From: Roseiarcus sp963780825
GTDB taxonomy: Bacteria > Pseudomonadota > Alphaproteobacteria > Rhizobiales > Beijerinckiaceae
Reading direction: 5' to 3'
Assembly (NCBI GenBank): GCA_963780825.1
Contig: CAWADL010000010.1
Location: 868,001-932,000, forward strand
DNA: 64,000 nucleotides
Shown here piece after piece: positions 30,918 through 40,032 of this stretch. A program made the position numbers and the translations under genes. The notes beneath the pieces are model-generated. The model was given only the letters and a program-made list of their open reading frames with translations. It ran no database searches and was not told the DNA's origin. Position 1 is the stretch's first letter. Each line of letters begins with the position of its first letter.

Positions 30918-31996
30918 GGCGCGTTTCCTGCCACGCGGACGTCGTCGACATAGACATGCGTATTGGCGGGGTCGATGGTGATGTTGAGGCTTTCGCCGAC
31001 ACTCTCCATTTCGTTCGGCAAGGTCACGACCAGCGGGTTGTCGGCGAGGCTCACATAGGCCAACCGCTTGCGGCCGAGATCGGCGACGCGGCGCACCTTC
31101 GTGGGCAGGCCAGGAGCCGCCGTCGCCGAAACGAATTCGGGGCGCACGCCGACTTGAACGGATCGGCCTTTCGGCAGGTCGGTGTAGGTAGCGCCCAAGG
31201 CGAAATCGAAGCCGGCGACATGGGCGCGGCCGCCTTCCACCGTCGCCGGCAGAAAGTTCATTCCTGGCGAGCCGATGAAATAGCCAACGAACGTGTGCTC
31301 GGGGCGATAGAACAGTTCGGCCGGCGTCCCGATCTGCACGGCGCGGCCATCGTTCATCACCACGACCTTGTCGGCGAAGGTCAGCGCCTCGATCTGGTCG
31401 TGCGTGACGTAGATCATCAGCAGATCCAGCGCGCGGTGCACGGTCTTCAGTTTCGATCGCAGCTCCCACTTCAGCGCGGGATCGATGACGGTCAGCGGCT
31501 CATCAAACAACACCGCGGAGACGTCAGATCGCACAAGCCCGCGGCCGAGCGAAATCTTCTGTTTGGCGTCGGCGGTAAGCCCGCGCGCGCGCCGGCCGAG
31601 GTCGGCGGTCAGATCGAGCATGTCGGCGATCTCGGCGACGCGCTTGTCGATGACGGGCTTCGCCAGCCGTCTGTTCTTCAGCGGGAAAGCGAGGTTCTCA
31701 GCGACCGTCATCGTGTCGTAGATCACCGGGAATTGAAACACCTGAGCGATGTTTCGTTGTTCCGTCGGCAGATGCGTCACGTCCTTGTCGTCGAACAGCA
31801 ACCGCCCCTCGGAGGGGATGACGAGGCCGGAAATGACGTTGAGCAGCGTCGTCTTGCCGCAGCCGGAGGGGCCGAGCAGCGCATAGGCGAGGCCTTGCTC
31901 CCAGACATGTTGCAGCGGCTTCAGTTGATAGTCGGCATCCGATTGCGGCTTGCCGCCGTAGGCGTGCGCGATGTGGTCGAGCGTGATGGTGGTCAT
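30914..31996 (-). CDS. glpT: Glycerol ABC transporter ATPase GlpT
   Basis: 360-residue ABC ATPase with a C-terminal regulatory TOBE-like domain. Walker A GPSGCGKTT (42-50), Q-loop VFQFP, Walker B AVLFDEP (161-167) and the H-switch YVTHDQ (His199) are canonical. The ABC signature is not: LSGGQ is replaced by LTADAKQ (140-146). The companion GlpS shows the mirror-image defect. Start and stop overlap glpS and glpP by ATGA. Not related to the glycerol-3-phosphate antiporter also called GlpT in enterics. Confidence 0.92.
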   Translation of the reverse strand: MTTITLDHIAHAYGGKPQSDADYQLKPLQHVWEQGLAYALLGPSGCGKTTLLNVISGLVIPSEGRLLFDDKDVTHLPTEQRNIAQVFQFPVIYDTMTVAENLAFPLKNRRLAKPVIDKRVAEIADMLDLTADLGRRARGLTADAKQKISLGRGLVRSDVSAVLFDEPLTVIDPALKWELRSKLKTVHRALDLLMIYVTHDQIEALTFADKVVVMNDGRAVQIGTPAELFYRPEHTFVGYFIGSPGMNFLPATVEGGRAHVAGFDFALGATYTDLPKGRSVQVGVRPEFVSATAAPGLPTKVRRVADLGRKRLAYVSLADNPLVVTLPNEMESVGESLNITIDPANTHVYVDDVRVAGNAP

Positions 31997-33084
31997 GTCA
32001 CGACCTCTGCAACCAGGCTCGGCCGGATGCGTTCGCCGGCGGCATCAAAGGCGAATATGCGCTTAGGATCGATGTTGACGTTGACCGCCCGGCCGGGCGC
32101 CCAATCGTGCACGCCGGAGACCAGGCAAACCCACACGCCGACGCCGACATCGACATGAACAAAACTCTCGGAGCCGCTGAGTTCGGTGACCGCGACCGCG
32201 CCGGTAAAGCCCAATGCGCCTGAAGGCGCCGACCCGATCGTCGCGGCGTCGGCGCGAAAGGCGAGCAGATAATCGCCGTCGGGGCGGCCGGCGAGCGCAT
32301 CGATGCGGCCGAGCGGGCGACCATTGGGGTGCGAGACCTGATCCCCTTGTTTGACGACCGAGAGTTCATTGAGCGGCGGATCCGAGAATACGCGCGCGGC
32401 GCCGATGTGCCGGGGATTGCGGTAGACGTCAGAGGTCGGGCCGAATTGGGTGACGCGTCCCTCGCTCAGCGTGGCTGTCGAGCCGCCGAGCAGCAGCGCC
32501 TCCGAGGGCTCGGTTGTTGCGTAAACGAGGATGGCGCCGGTCGCGGAGAAGATGCGCGGCAGTTCCTCGCGCAATTCCTCGCGCAGTTTGTAGTCGAGAT
32601 TGGCGAGCGGCTCGTCGAGCAACACCAGGCCGGCGCGCTTGACCAGCGCTCGGGCGATCGCGGTGCGCTGTTGCTGGCCGCCGGAGAGCTGGCTCGGCAT
32701 GCGCGAAAGCAGCGGTTCAAGCCGGAGCACCCGAGCGGCCTCGTGCACCCGCGCATCGATTTCGGCTTTGGCCAGGCCCGCGACGCGCAGAGGCGAAGCG
32801 ATGTTTTCGTAGACGCTCAGCGAGGGATAGTTGATGAACTGCTGATAGACCATCGCCACCGAGCGCTTGCGGACAGGCACGCCCGTCACGTCCTGCCCGT
32901 CGAGCAGCAGACGTCCAGTCGTCGGCCGGTCGAGGCCCGCCATCAGCCGCATGATCGTCGTCTTGCCGGCGAGCGTCGGCCCCAGCAAGACGTTGAGGCT
33001 GCCCGGCTCAAGCGTCAGGCTCACGTCCTCAATCACGCGGACGCCGCCGCTTTCCAAGCTGATATGATCGAGAACGAACGTCAC
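31993..33084 (-). CDS. glpS: Glycerol ABC transporter ATPase GlpS
   Basis: 363-residue ABC ATPase. Signature LSGGQQQR (133-140) and Walker B LVLLDEP (153-159) are intact. Walker A is atypical (GPTLAGKTT, 35-43) and the H-switch histidine is replaced: the segment reads YATTEPSEA with Thr191 at the His position. With GlpT this gives one complete and one degenerate ATP site across the heterodimer. The C-terminal domain resembles MalK-type regulatory domains. ATGA overlaps join it to glpD and glpT. Confidence 0.92.
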   Translation of the reverse strand: MTFVLDHISLESGGVRVIEDVSLTLEPGSLNVLLGPTLAGKTTIMRLMAGLDRPTTGRLLLDGQDVTGVPVRKRSVAMVYQQFINYPSLSVYENIASPLRVAGLAKAEIDARVHEAARVLRLEPLLSRMPSQLSGGQQQRTAIARALVKRAGLVLLDEPLANLDYKLREELREELPRIFSATGAILVYATTEPSEALLLGGSTATLSEGRVTQFGPTSDVYRNPRHIGAARVFSDPPLNELSVVKQGDQVSHPNGRPLGRIDALAGRPDGDYLLAFRADAATIGSAPSGALGFTGAVAVTELSGSESFVHVDVGVGVWVCLVSGVHDWAPGRAVNVNIDPKRIFAFDAAGERIRPSLVAEVVT

Positions 33085-34643
33085 GCGCCCAATCCTCCGA
33101 CCGGGACGCGATACGTCGGTTGCGCCGTCTTCATGAACGCATCAATCTCCTCGATCTGAGGCTTGGTCAGCCGCAAGCCAAGCTTTGAGCGGCGCCAGAC
33201 GACGTCTTCGGCTGTCATCGCCCATTCGCGCTCCGCGAGATAATTGATTTCGACTTCCGTCAACCCTGCGCCAAAATCTCTGCCCAAATCCGCGGCGGAG
33301 CGGGCATCGCCGAGAAACTCGGGAACGCGCGTGCCATAGGCGCGCGCGAGGCGGCGGATCATCTGTGCGTCGAGCGCGGCGTAGCGAGCCTGCAATCCCT
33401 TGACGAGCGTTTCAAACCCCTGAACCGCGAAATCGCCGCCGGGCAGAGGGAAGTTCGCTGTCCATACGCCGGGCTTCGCAGGGGCGGGCAAGTGCGGGGC
33501 CAACATGGCCAGAGCCGATTCCGCCAACCTTCGGTAGGTCGTGAGCTTGCCGCCAAACACGTTCAACAACGCAGGGGCGTCGCCTTCCGCGTCGACCTTG
33601 AGAACATAGTCGCGCGTCGCGGCTTGCGCCGCCGTGGCGCCGTCGTCGAACAGCGGCCGGACGCCGGAATAGCTCCATTTCACTTGGTCGCGGGTGACCG
33701 GCTTTCGGAAATAGTCGCTTGTCGCCTTGCAGAGATAGTCGACTTCCTCATCCGAGGCGGCGACGGCGCCGGGGTCGCCGGAATAGTCGAGGTCGGTCGT
33801 GCCAATCAGCGTGAAATCGCGCTCATAAGGAATGACGAAAAAGATGCGGCCGTCGTTGTTCTGGAAGATGTAGCAACGATCGTGATCAAACAAGCGCTCG
33901 GTGACGATATGGCTGCCTTTGACGAGCCGCACCGACGAGCGCGCATTGACGCCGACGACGCCGTGCAGCACGTCGCCGACCCAGGGACCGGCGGCGTTGA
34001 CCAGCGTGCGCGCGCTGATCTCGTAATTGTCGCCGCTTGTTTCGTCGCGCAGCGTCAGGCGCCAGACGCCCTCATCCCGTTTCGCAGAGATGCAAGACGT
34101 TCGCGGCGCAATCGTTGCGCCGCGATCGGCGGCGTCGCGCGCGTTCAACACCACGAGCCGCGAATCTTCCACCCAACAATCGGAGTATTCGAACCCGAGG
34201 GTATATTCCGGCTTCAGCGGCGCGCCCGTCGGATCTTGGTTGAGCCGCAGGGTCCGCGTTGGCGGCAGCAATTTGCGCGCGCCGAGATGGTCGTAGAGAA
34301 ACAGGCCGAGCCGCAGCAACCAAGCGGGTCTCAAGCCTTTGTGATGCGGCAGCACGAAGCGAAGCGGCCAGATGATGTGCGGCGCCATGCGCCACAGCGT
34401 TTCGCGCTCCATGAGCGCTTCGCGCACCAGCCGAAACTCATAATATTCGAGATAGCGCAGGCCGCCGTGGATCAACTTGCTCGCCGCGCTCGACGTCGCG
34501 CCGGCCAGATCGCCCTTCTCGCAGAGAAACACCGACCAACCACGGCCGACGGCGTCGCGGGCGATGCCGCAGCCATTGATGCCGCCGCCGATGATGGCGA
34601 CGTCGACAAGGGAGCGGGCATTGGCGGGCGCGATAGCGCGCAA
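33081..34643 (-). CDS. glpD: Glycerol-3-phosphate dehydrogenase (FAD) GlpD
   Basis: 520 residues. The FAD-binding GGGINGCGIARDAVGRGW is near the N-terminus, followed by LCEKGDLAGATSSAASKLIHGGLRYL, the substrate-site region NAAGPWV and the C-terminal GKLTTYR motif. It oxidises glycerol-3-phosphate to dihydroxyacetone phosphate at the membrane and feeds electrons to quinone. The start is TTG 34643, immediately after GGAGGA, with tight spacing. Being first in the operon, its promoter is in 34644-34751, where candidate GlpR sites lie. Confidence 0.92.
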   Translation of the reverse strand: MRAIAPANARSLVDVAIIGGGINGCGIARDAVGRGWSVFLCEKGDLAGATSSAASKLIHGGLRYLEYYEFRLVREALMERETLWRMAPHIIWPLRFVLPHHKGLRPAWLLRLGLFLYDHLGARKLLPPTRTLRLNQDPTGAPLKPEYTLGFEYSDCWVEDSRLVVLNARDAADRGATIAPRTSCISAKRDEGVWRLTLRDETSGDNYEISARTLVNAAGPWVGDVLHGVVGVNARSSVRLVKGSHIVTERLFDHDRCYIFQNNDGRIFFVIPYERDFTLIGTTDLDYSGDPGAVAASDEEVDYLCKATSDYFRKPVTRDQVKWSYSGVRPLFDDGATAAQAATRDYVLKVDAEGDAPALLNVFGGKLTTYRRLAESALAMLAPHLPAPAKPGVWTANFPLPGGDFAVQGFETLVKGLQARYAALDAQMIRRLARAYGTRVPEFLGDARSAADLGRDFGAGLTEVEINYLAEREWAMTAEDVVWRRSKLGLRLTKPQIEEIDAFMKTAQPTYRVPVGGLGA

Positions 34644-34682
34644 TTCCTCCCCCTCCCGATCAACTGGCCGATGGCCGCCACT

Positions 34683-34737
34683 TTTCGTTAACGCGAACTA
34701 TACGAACATTTCCGACGCTGCAAGCGAAAAAAGCGAA
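34683..34737. promoter_or_regulatory. Candidate GlpR operator region upstream of glpD
   Basis: Contains the imperfect palindrome TTCGTTAACGCGAA (about 34684-34697), a TACGAACATTTCCG stretch, and CGAAAAAAGCGAA at 34725-34737. The last 13-mer recurs exactly at 35718-35730 upstream of glpR. DeoR-type GlpR proteins bind TTCG/CGAA-containing sites, so common control is plausible. Confidence 0.5.
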
Positions 34738-34751
34738 TATCTCCGGGTTTG

Positions 34752-35576
34752 CTATTCGCCAACCCGGGCGCCTTCACCATTCTCGCCCTCGGCGAAGTCC
34801 CCGGCTTCAACGACCTCCACACCGTGGCGGCGGCACATGTCGGCGATTTCCTCGGAGGGCAGGCGGTCGGTGATGAAAATGTCGATCTCCGAAAGCTTGG
34901 CTATGCGGACCGGCGCCGAGCGCGAGAATTTGCTGCTGTCGGCGACCAACATGACTTTGCGCGCTTGCTCGATGATGGCGCGCGATATCTCAACCTCATG
35001 CACGTCGAAGTCGAGCAACGTGCCGTCCGGATCGATCGCCGAGGTGCCGATGATGGCGAGGTCGACGCGGAATTTTTCGATCTGCGCCACCGTGACCGCG
35101 CCGAGTATGCCGCCGTCGCCCTGGCGAATCGAGCCGCCGGTGACGATCACCTGAACCGCCGGGTTGGGATAGAGTTCGTTGGCGACGTGCAGATTGTTGG
35201 TAATCACCAACAGCCCGGAATGGCTGGAAAGCGCCTTGGCGACCTCCTCCGTCGTCGTGCCGAGATTGATCAGCAGGGAGGCGTTGTCGGGCACGAGGCG
35301 CGCCGCCGCCTCGCCGATCAGGCGCTTCGACTGCTGCGCGACGAGCTGGCGCGCCTCATAAGCGAGATTGGAGACGCCGGAGGCGATCATCGCCCCGCCG
35401 TGCACGCGCACCAGGGCCTTGGCGTCGCTCAATTCGTTGAGGTCGCGCCGGATGGTTTGCAGGGTGACGCCGAAATGCGTCGCCAGCTCGTCGACCCCGA
35501 CCCGGCCGGATTGCCGAAGCATCGCCAGGATTTCCGATTGGCGATAGTTCGCGGCCCTCGGTGTCGGCTCCGCCAT
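34752..35576 (-). CDS. glpR: DeoR family glycerol regulon repressor GlpR
   Basis: 274 residues. The N-terminal DeoR HTH is clear: RQSEILAMLRQSGRVGVDEL, then FGVTLQTIRRDLNELSDAKALVRVHGGAM. The C-terminal sugar-phosphate-binding domain has LLINLGTTTEEVAKAL, VTGGSIRQGDGGILG and a terminal acidic tail. It is expected to repress glpD-STPQUV and respond to glycerol-3-phosphate. It is on the same strand, 108 bases upstream of glpD. Confidence 0.9.
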   Translation of the reverse strand: MAEPTPRAANYRQSEILAMLRQSGRVGVDELATHFGVTLQTIRRDLNELSDAKALVRVHGGAMIASGVSNLAYEARQLVAQQSKRLIGEAAARLVPDNASLLINLGTTTEEVAKALSSHSGLLVITNNLHVANELYPNPAVQVIVTGGSIRQGDGGILGAVTVAQIEKFRVDLAIIGTSAIDPDGTLLDFDVHEVEISRAIIEQARKVMLVADSSKFSRSAPVRIAKLSEIDIFITDRLPSEEIADMCRRHGVEVVEAGDFAEGENGEGARVGE

Positions 35577-35660
35577 GAATTCCAGCCCCTCCCTGACGCG
35601 TCGCGTCCCGCGAACCTAACGCCGCCGCCAAACTTCGGTTCTCGTCGCGGTCGACGCGGT

Positions 35661-35735
35661 TCTTTTCGGATGCTTTTTTGCTTGTTAAGGTTCGGCGGCG
35701 ATGCTAGCGCTTCAAAACGAAAAAAGCGAACCGAA
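35661..35735. promoter_or_regulatory. Candidate promoter/operator region of glpR
   Basis: Within the glpR-terC gap: GGTTCTTTTCGGATGC, TGCTTTTTTGCTTG and the 13-mer CGAAAAAAGCGAA (35718-35730) shared with the glpD promoter region. This suggests GlpR autoregulation. No confident -35/-10 pair was assigned. Confidence 0.4.
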
Positions 35736-35848
35736 AAATCGCACATCCGGGGAGGAGGCGTGAAAGGGTTCGATGAGAGCGAATTTCCCGCTCGCAAGGC
35801 GAGGATAAGCCGGCCTGACGTGACGGCCGCGCGCCGGGGACGCGCGTG

Positions 35849-36577
35849 ATGGACTTTACGCTCGACCCCGCGGCGCTCCTCGCCAACTTGCTGATCCCCG
35901 CGCAGATCCTGTTCGTCAATCTGTTGCTGAGCGCCGACAATGCGCTGGTGATCGCCATGGCCTGTCGCGGCCTGCGCCCCGCGGACGTGCAGCGCGCGAC
36001 GCTGCTGGGCATTCTCGGCGCGATTGTCTTGCGCCTCGTCATGGGCTCGGTGGCGATTTTCCTGTTGCGTTTGCCGCTGCTGCAATTGCTCGCAGGCGTT
36101 GTCTTGTTGGGAATTGCTGTTCGCCTCACCTTGATAGATGGCGCCGGGCTGCAGCAGGAAACGAGCGAAGCGCCGTCGGGACAAGCGCGAGCGCTGCTCG
36201 CGACGGTTTGGACGATCGTCGTCGCCGATGTGACGATGAGCCTGGACAATGTCGTCGCTATCGCGGCGATTGCGCAGGGCAGCTTGGTTTATATCGCGAT
36301 CGGACTGGCGCTCAGCATTCCCATGCTGATCTGGGGGAGCAATCTCATCCGCGAGTTGCTCGACAAGAACGGCTGGTTGGTGCTCGTGTCAGGAGCGTTT
36401 CTCGGTTGGGTCGCGGGCGGCGTGGCGGTCGCTGATCCGCTGGTCGCGCCGCCGATCGCGGCCTATGCGCCCGCGCTGCCCTACGCCATTCCCGCGGCTT
36501 GCGCGGTGTTCGTCATTTGGCAGAATTTCATTCTTGATCCGCGCCGCGCGGGGCTGCGAGGCCGTCATGCGGGTTGA
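35849..36577 (+). CDS. TerC/YjbE family integral membrane protein
   Basis: 242 residues from ATG 35849 (a GTG lies one codon earlier). Seven or so hydrophobic segments are seen. The family's paired acidic motifs are intact: LLSADNALVIAMA near residue 30 and VADVTMSLDNVVAIAA near 130. TerC-like proteins are implicated in metal (Mn2+) efflux or in metallating secreted enzymes; the YjbE subgroup is about this length. The 3' end overlaps the hflK start by 11 bases, suggesting co-expression. Confidence 0.85.
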   Translation: MDFTLDPAALLANLLIPAQILFVNLLLSADNALVIAMACRGLRPADVQRATLLGILGAIVLRLVMGSVAIFLLRLPLLQLLAGVVLLGIAVRLTLIDGAGLQQETSEAPSGQARALLATVWTIVVADVTMSLDNVVAIAAIAQGSLVYIAIGLALSIPMLIWGSNLIRELLDKNGWLVLVSGAFLGWVAGGVAVADPLVAPPIAAYAPALPYAIPAACAVFVIWQNFILDPRRAGLRGRHAG

Positions 36578-37671
36578 GCCCGGCGACTTCGGCCCCGAGT
36601 TGGTGACGGCCGCCGCCGTTCAGGGTTGGCTCGATCGGCTTGGCCGCAGGCGCTCGCGAGAAGCCGCGTTGAGCGCAGAAGCGCCGGCGCCCGCCGCGCG
36701 GGTGCGAGAGCCGGAGCGCCCGGCGCCTGTGAAGGCCGAAGCCGGCGTCCGCGGGCCACGCGTCTTGCCCAAGGCCAGTATCTTCGCCACCGTCGTGCTG
36801 GCCCTGGCGGTGTGGGCGGCGAGCGGCTTCTACCGCGTGCAGCCTGACCAGGTCGGGCTCGTGCTGCGATACGGCGAGCTCATCCAGACCACCGGGCCGG
36901 GGCTCAACTATCATTGGCCCTATCCGATCGAGTTCGTCATGCTGCCGCGGGTGACCGCGATCAACCAATTGAAGATCGGCAGCGGCTCCGTCATGCAGAT
37001 GCTGACCGGCGACGAGAACATCGTCGAAGCCACGGCTTCGATCTCCTGGCGCGTGCGCGATCCCGCGAAATTCCTGTTCAACGTCTACGATCCCGAAGGC
37101 GCGGTGAAGCTCGCCGGCGAAAGCGCGGTGCGGCAGATCATCGGCCTCAATCCCATTCAGTCCGGCCTATCGGACCAGCGACAGAAGATCGCCGACGATG
37201 CGCGCAATCTGCTGCAACGCATCCTCGATTCCTACGATGCGGGGATTCAGATCACGCAGGTGCAGTTGCAGCGTGTCGATCCGCCGCTCGCGGTGATCGA
37301 CGCCTTCAACGACGTGCAACGCGCCCGCGCCGATCAGCAGCGGCTGCGCAACGAGGCGGAGGCGTATCGCAACGACATTCTGCCGCGCGCCCGCGCCGAG
37401 GCGGATCGCGTCACGCAGGAGGCGCAGGTCTATCGCGAACAGGCGCTCAACAAGGCGCGCAGCGACGCCGACCGTTTCAGCGCTTACGAAGCGAGCTTCG
37501 CCGCCGATCCCGAGTTGACGGCGCGGCGGCTCTATCTCGACACGATGGAGGAGGTGTTGAAGGCGGCGGGCAAGATCTACATCGATCCCTCCGGCGCCGC
37601 AGCGGAATATCGTGCCCTATCTGCCGCTCGCCGCGCCCGCGTCGCCGCCGACTCCGAAGGCGACGCCATGA
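36567..37671 (+). CDS. hflK: HflK-like SPFH membrane protein, frameshifted
   Basis: About 367 residues. A single N-terminal membrane span (SIFATVVLALAVWAASGFY) is followed by the SPFH/band-7 domain (RVQPDQVGLVLRYGELI, GPGLNYHWPYP) and a long coiled coil rich in Arg/Glu (RARADQQRLRNEAEAYRN). With HflC it forms a large complex around FtsH and modulates membrane protein turnover. The Gly-rich N-terminus of many HflKs is replaced by a short Pro/Ala/Arg segment. A one-base insertion near 37607 destroys the natural end (IVPYLPL...PPTPKATP then TGA) and spuriously fuses the frame to hflC. ATG/TGA overlap with hflC is otherwise intact. Confidence 0.85.
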
Positions 37672-38582
37672 CGATCCGCGCGCTCATTCTTTGGCTGATC
37701 GGGGTGGCGCTGGTTGGCTGGGTCGCCGCCCAGACCTTCCATATCGTCGCGCAGGACCGCATCGCGATCGTCACCCGCTTCGGCAAGCGGATCGCCACGA
37801 TCACCCGTCCGGGACTCTATGTGAAGGCGCCTTTGATCGACGCCGTCGTGTCCTACGACAAGCATTTGTTGTCGTTGCAGCCGCCGCTCGACGAGATCAT
37901 TCTGGGCGATCAGAAGCGTGTCGAAGTGACGACGATCTCGCGCTTTCGCATCGTCGACGCGCTGCAGTTCTATCAGAGCGTGGGGACCGAGGATCAGGCG
38001 CGGATCAATCTCGCGCAGATCGTCTCCAGCGAGGTGCGCAAGGATCTCGGCAAGGCGTCGCTGCCCTCGCTGCTCACCGCCGAGCGCGATCGCATCAGCG
38101 ACCAAATCCGCAACGAGGTTGCTGAACAGGCAAAGGAGCTCGGGGTCGAGGTCATCGATGTCCGCATCTTGCGCGCGGAGCTGCCGGTGGAAACCAGTCA
38201 GGCGATCTACGATCGCATGTCTTCGGAGCGCGTTCGCGAGGCGAAGGAACTGCGGGCGCAGGGCTTTGAGGTGGCGCAGCAGATTCGGTCCAAGGCCGAC
38301 CGGGAGAAGGAGATCCTGCTGTCCGATTCGCTGCGCGACAGCCAGACGGTCCGCGGCGTCGCCGACGCGGAGTCCAACAAGATCGCGATTACCGCCTTCG
38401 GCCGCAACCCGGAGTTCTATGATCTCTATCGCACCTTGCAGGTCTACCGCGCGTCCCTGACCCAGGGCGGCCCGACGTTGGTGCTTTCGCCGTCGAGCGA
38501 ACTGTTGAAATATTTCGCGCAAAGCCCGAAGCTTGCCAAACCCGTCGCGACCGCCGCGCCAACCGCCGAGGCGAAGCCATGA
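37668..38582 (+). CDS. hflC: HflC-like SPFH membrane protein
   Basis: 304 residues from ATG 37668. It has a signal-anchor (ALILWLIGVALVGWVAAQTF), the band-7 domain (IVAQDRIAIVTRFGKRIATI), DVRILRAELPVETSQAIYDRM and the charged helix AKELRAQGFEVAQQIRSKADR. It pairs with HflK to regulate FtsH in the inner membrane. The real start overlaps the intended hflK stop (ATGA). The C-terminal TLVLSPSSELLKYF is typical of HflC. Confidence 0.9.
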   Translation: MTIRALILWLIGVALVGWVAAQTFHIVAQDRIAIVTRFGKRIATITRPGLYVKAPLIDAVVSYDKHLLSLQPPLDEIILGDQKRVEVTTISRFRIVDALQFYQSVGTEDQARINLAQIVSSEVRKDLGKASLPSLLTAERDRISDQIRNEVAEQAKELGVEVIDVRILRAELPVETSQAIYDRMSSERVREAKELRAQGFEVAQQIRSKADREKEILLSDSLRDSQTVRGVADAESNKIAITAFGRNPEFYDLYRTLQVYRASLTQGGPTLVLSPSSELLKYFAQSPKLAKPVATAAPTAEAKP

Positions 38583-38640
38583 GCGCCTCCAATCACATCG
38601 AACTCACCGCCGAACGATACGGAATTGCACCCCGCTTTCC

Positions 38641-38672
38641 GTCATGGCCGGGCTTGTCCCGGCCATCCACGT
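38641..38672. repeat. Palindromic repeat, family G (ATGGCCGGGCTTGTCCCGGCCAT)
   Basis: Compact hairpin GTCATGGCCGGGCTTGTCCC followed by GGCCATCCACG. The reverse-complement copy is at 47699-47730. This element type is widespread in Rhizobiales. Confidence 0.85.
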
Positions 38673-38814
38673 CGAGCCGCTCCAACACGCGCCCCGATAC
38701 GCCCTCAAGCGATCGGCCGATGGTCGGCGGAACCGCCCGGATGCATCGGACAGGCTCCCCACGCGCTCACTTAGGCGTTTGCGACGCCTATGGTTTGATC
38801 GACGGCTTGCCGTC

Positions 38815-38933
38815 CCCTCCCCCCTTGTGGGGGAGGTTAGGGAGGGGGGCGGTTCCGCTTGGACGTTCTCCTTCAGAAAGAGCAGCGCCTGTGGCTACCC
38901 CCCACCCCGGCCCTCCCCCACAAGGGGGGAGGG
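38815..38933. repeat. Palindromic repeat, family F (CCTCCCCCCTTGTGGGGGAGG)
   Basis: Arms CCCTCCCCCCTTGTGGGGGA and CCCTCCCCCACAAGGGGGGA with a GGGAGGGGGGCGG block between. A second copy is at 57321-57441. Confidence 0.85.
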
Positions 38934-39013
38934 AGTTCGCGGCGCCGGCGGTTCGCCAATCATCCCCGCAATCGCTCCTCTTTAAATTAGCGCCTATCGA
39001 GACTGGCCCAGGC

Positions 39014-40031
39014 ATGACGAAGGTTGGCGCCCAAGCCTTCAAAACTTGGCCGTTACAAATTACGCGCCTCTTCTGTTCAGCGCTCCTCGCCAGCGCGCTC
39101 CTGGCCGCAAGCGCGGCCTCGGCCAAGAACACCGGCGTCGGGGATGACGCGCAATTGCAGAGCGGTCCCTGCTACGAGGCGCTGGTCGATAAGAACGAGA
39201 CCAACCCGACGACGGCGCCCAAGCGCGAACTCGGCGCCGCCTGCCAAGCCGAAGATGGCGACATCGACAAAGCCTGGGCTCGCGTCATCCGGCTGTGGGG
39301 CTCGGATTCCACGGACCTCCCCGACTACGGCAGCTATGTCACGCCGACGCGCCCGTCGGCGGCGTCGCGCCGAAATGGCTGGCGGCGATCGGCATTTTGC
39401 TGACCTATGCGGTGCTCGGCGCGCCGATGCGCTCCGCCGCGCGTCTGTTTGGCGCCTATCCCGGCCCGGCCCGAGGCGCCGCGATCGGCGTCATCGTTGC
39501 GTTGATTGTCCGCGGGTTGCTCTGCGCGGCTTTCGCCGCGCTGTTCGGCTTGCCCTATCTCGGCGCGCTCGGCGCTGCGGCGCTGATCGCCTGGACGATC
39601 GTTCGGCTCGGCCGCGCGCCCGCGGCGCCGCTGGAGCCTGGCGTCGGCTCGTTTGCCGCGCGTCTCGCCGAGACGATCAACGACACCCTGGGCGCTTGTC
39701 TCCCGCTCGTGGCGCTGGCGCTCTTCGTTCAGCAAAGTTGGCCCTTGCTTGCGGTTGCCGTCGCGCTTGCGCTGGCAGCGTCGGCGGGACCGGTCATCGC
39801 CGCGCGGCGGCTGTTGCGGTCGACGCCGCTGCGCGCCGCCCTCGCGGCGGCCGCGCTCGTCGCCGCGCTCGGCGAAATGTTGGTCGCGGCGCCGCCGGTC
39901 TCCGGCTGGATCGGCGGATTCACCGGCGCCAATCTGATCGCTCCCGCTGCGTTGGCGGCGCTTGACGCTCGCGGCCGGGCTGGCGCTCGCCAGACCCGCC
40001 AAACTCGTGAAGCGAAGGCGGAGGAGTCTGA
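39014..40031 (+). CDS. Membrane protein of unknown function, frameshifted
   Basis: Joined frames give about 335 residues. A hydrophobic N-terminal segment (LFCSALLASALLAASAASA) looks like a signal peptide, followed by a soluble part with two Cys (SGPCYEALVDKNE, GAACQAEDGDIDKAW). Then come several membrane spans (WLAAIGILLTYAVLGAPM, AIGVIVALIVRGLLCAAFAA, LVAALGEMLVAAPP). Frameshifts lie near 39350 and 39962, the latter repaired by removing one T. The exact stop is uncertain; the natural end is probably the TGA just before the next ATG (TGAGATG). No family is recognised. Confidence 0.55.
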
Positions 40032-40032
40032 G

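Larger units (their letters stand above)
38583..39013. other. Repeat-filled intergenic region
   Basis: No gene is supported. An ATG at 38579 overlaps the hflC stop and opens a frame that runs through two palindromic repeats (38641-38672 and 38815-38933) into the next gene, but the encoded sequence is low-complexity Pro/Gly/Arg. The first 20 codons could be the remnant of a gene cut by repeat insertion. Confidence 0.5.

Noticed and set aside
36465..38582. 705-residue single protein
   Set aside because: It is HflK and HflC joined by a one-base error; the natural stop and ATG overlap are visible in the next frame.
38579..39403. 275-residue frame starting at the hflC stop
   Set aside because: The middle is translated palindromic repeats; only the membrane protein from 39014 has gene-like features.
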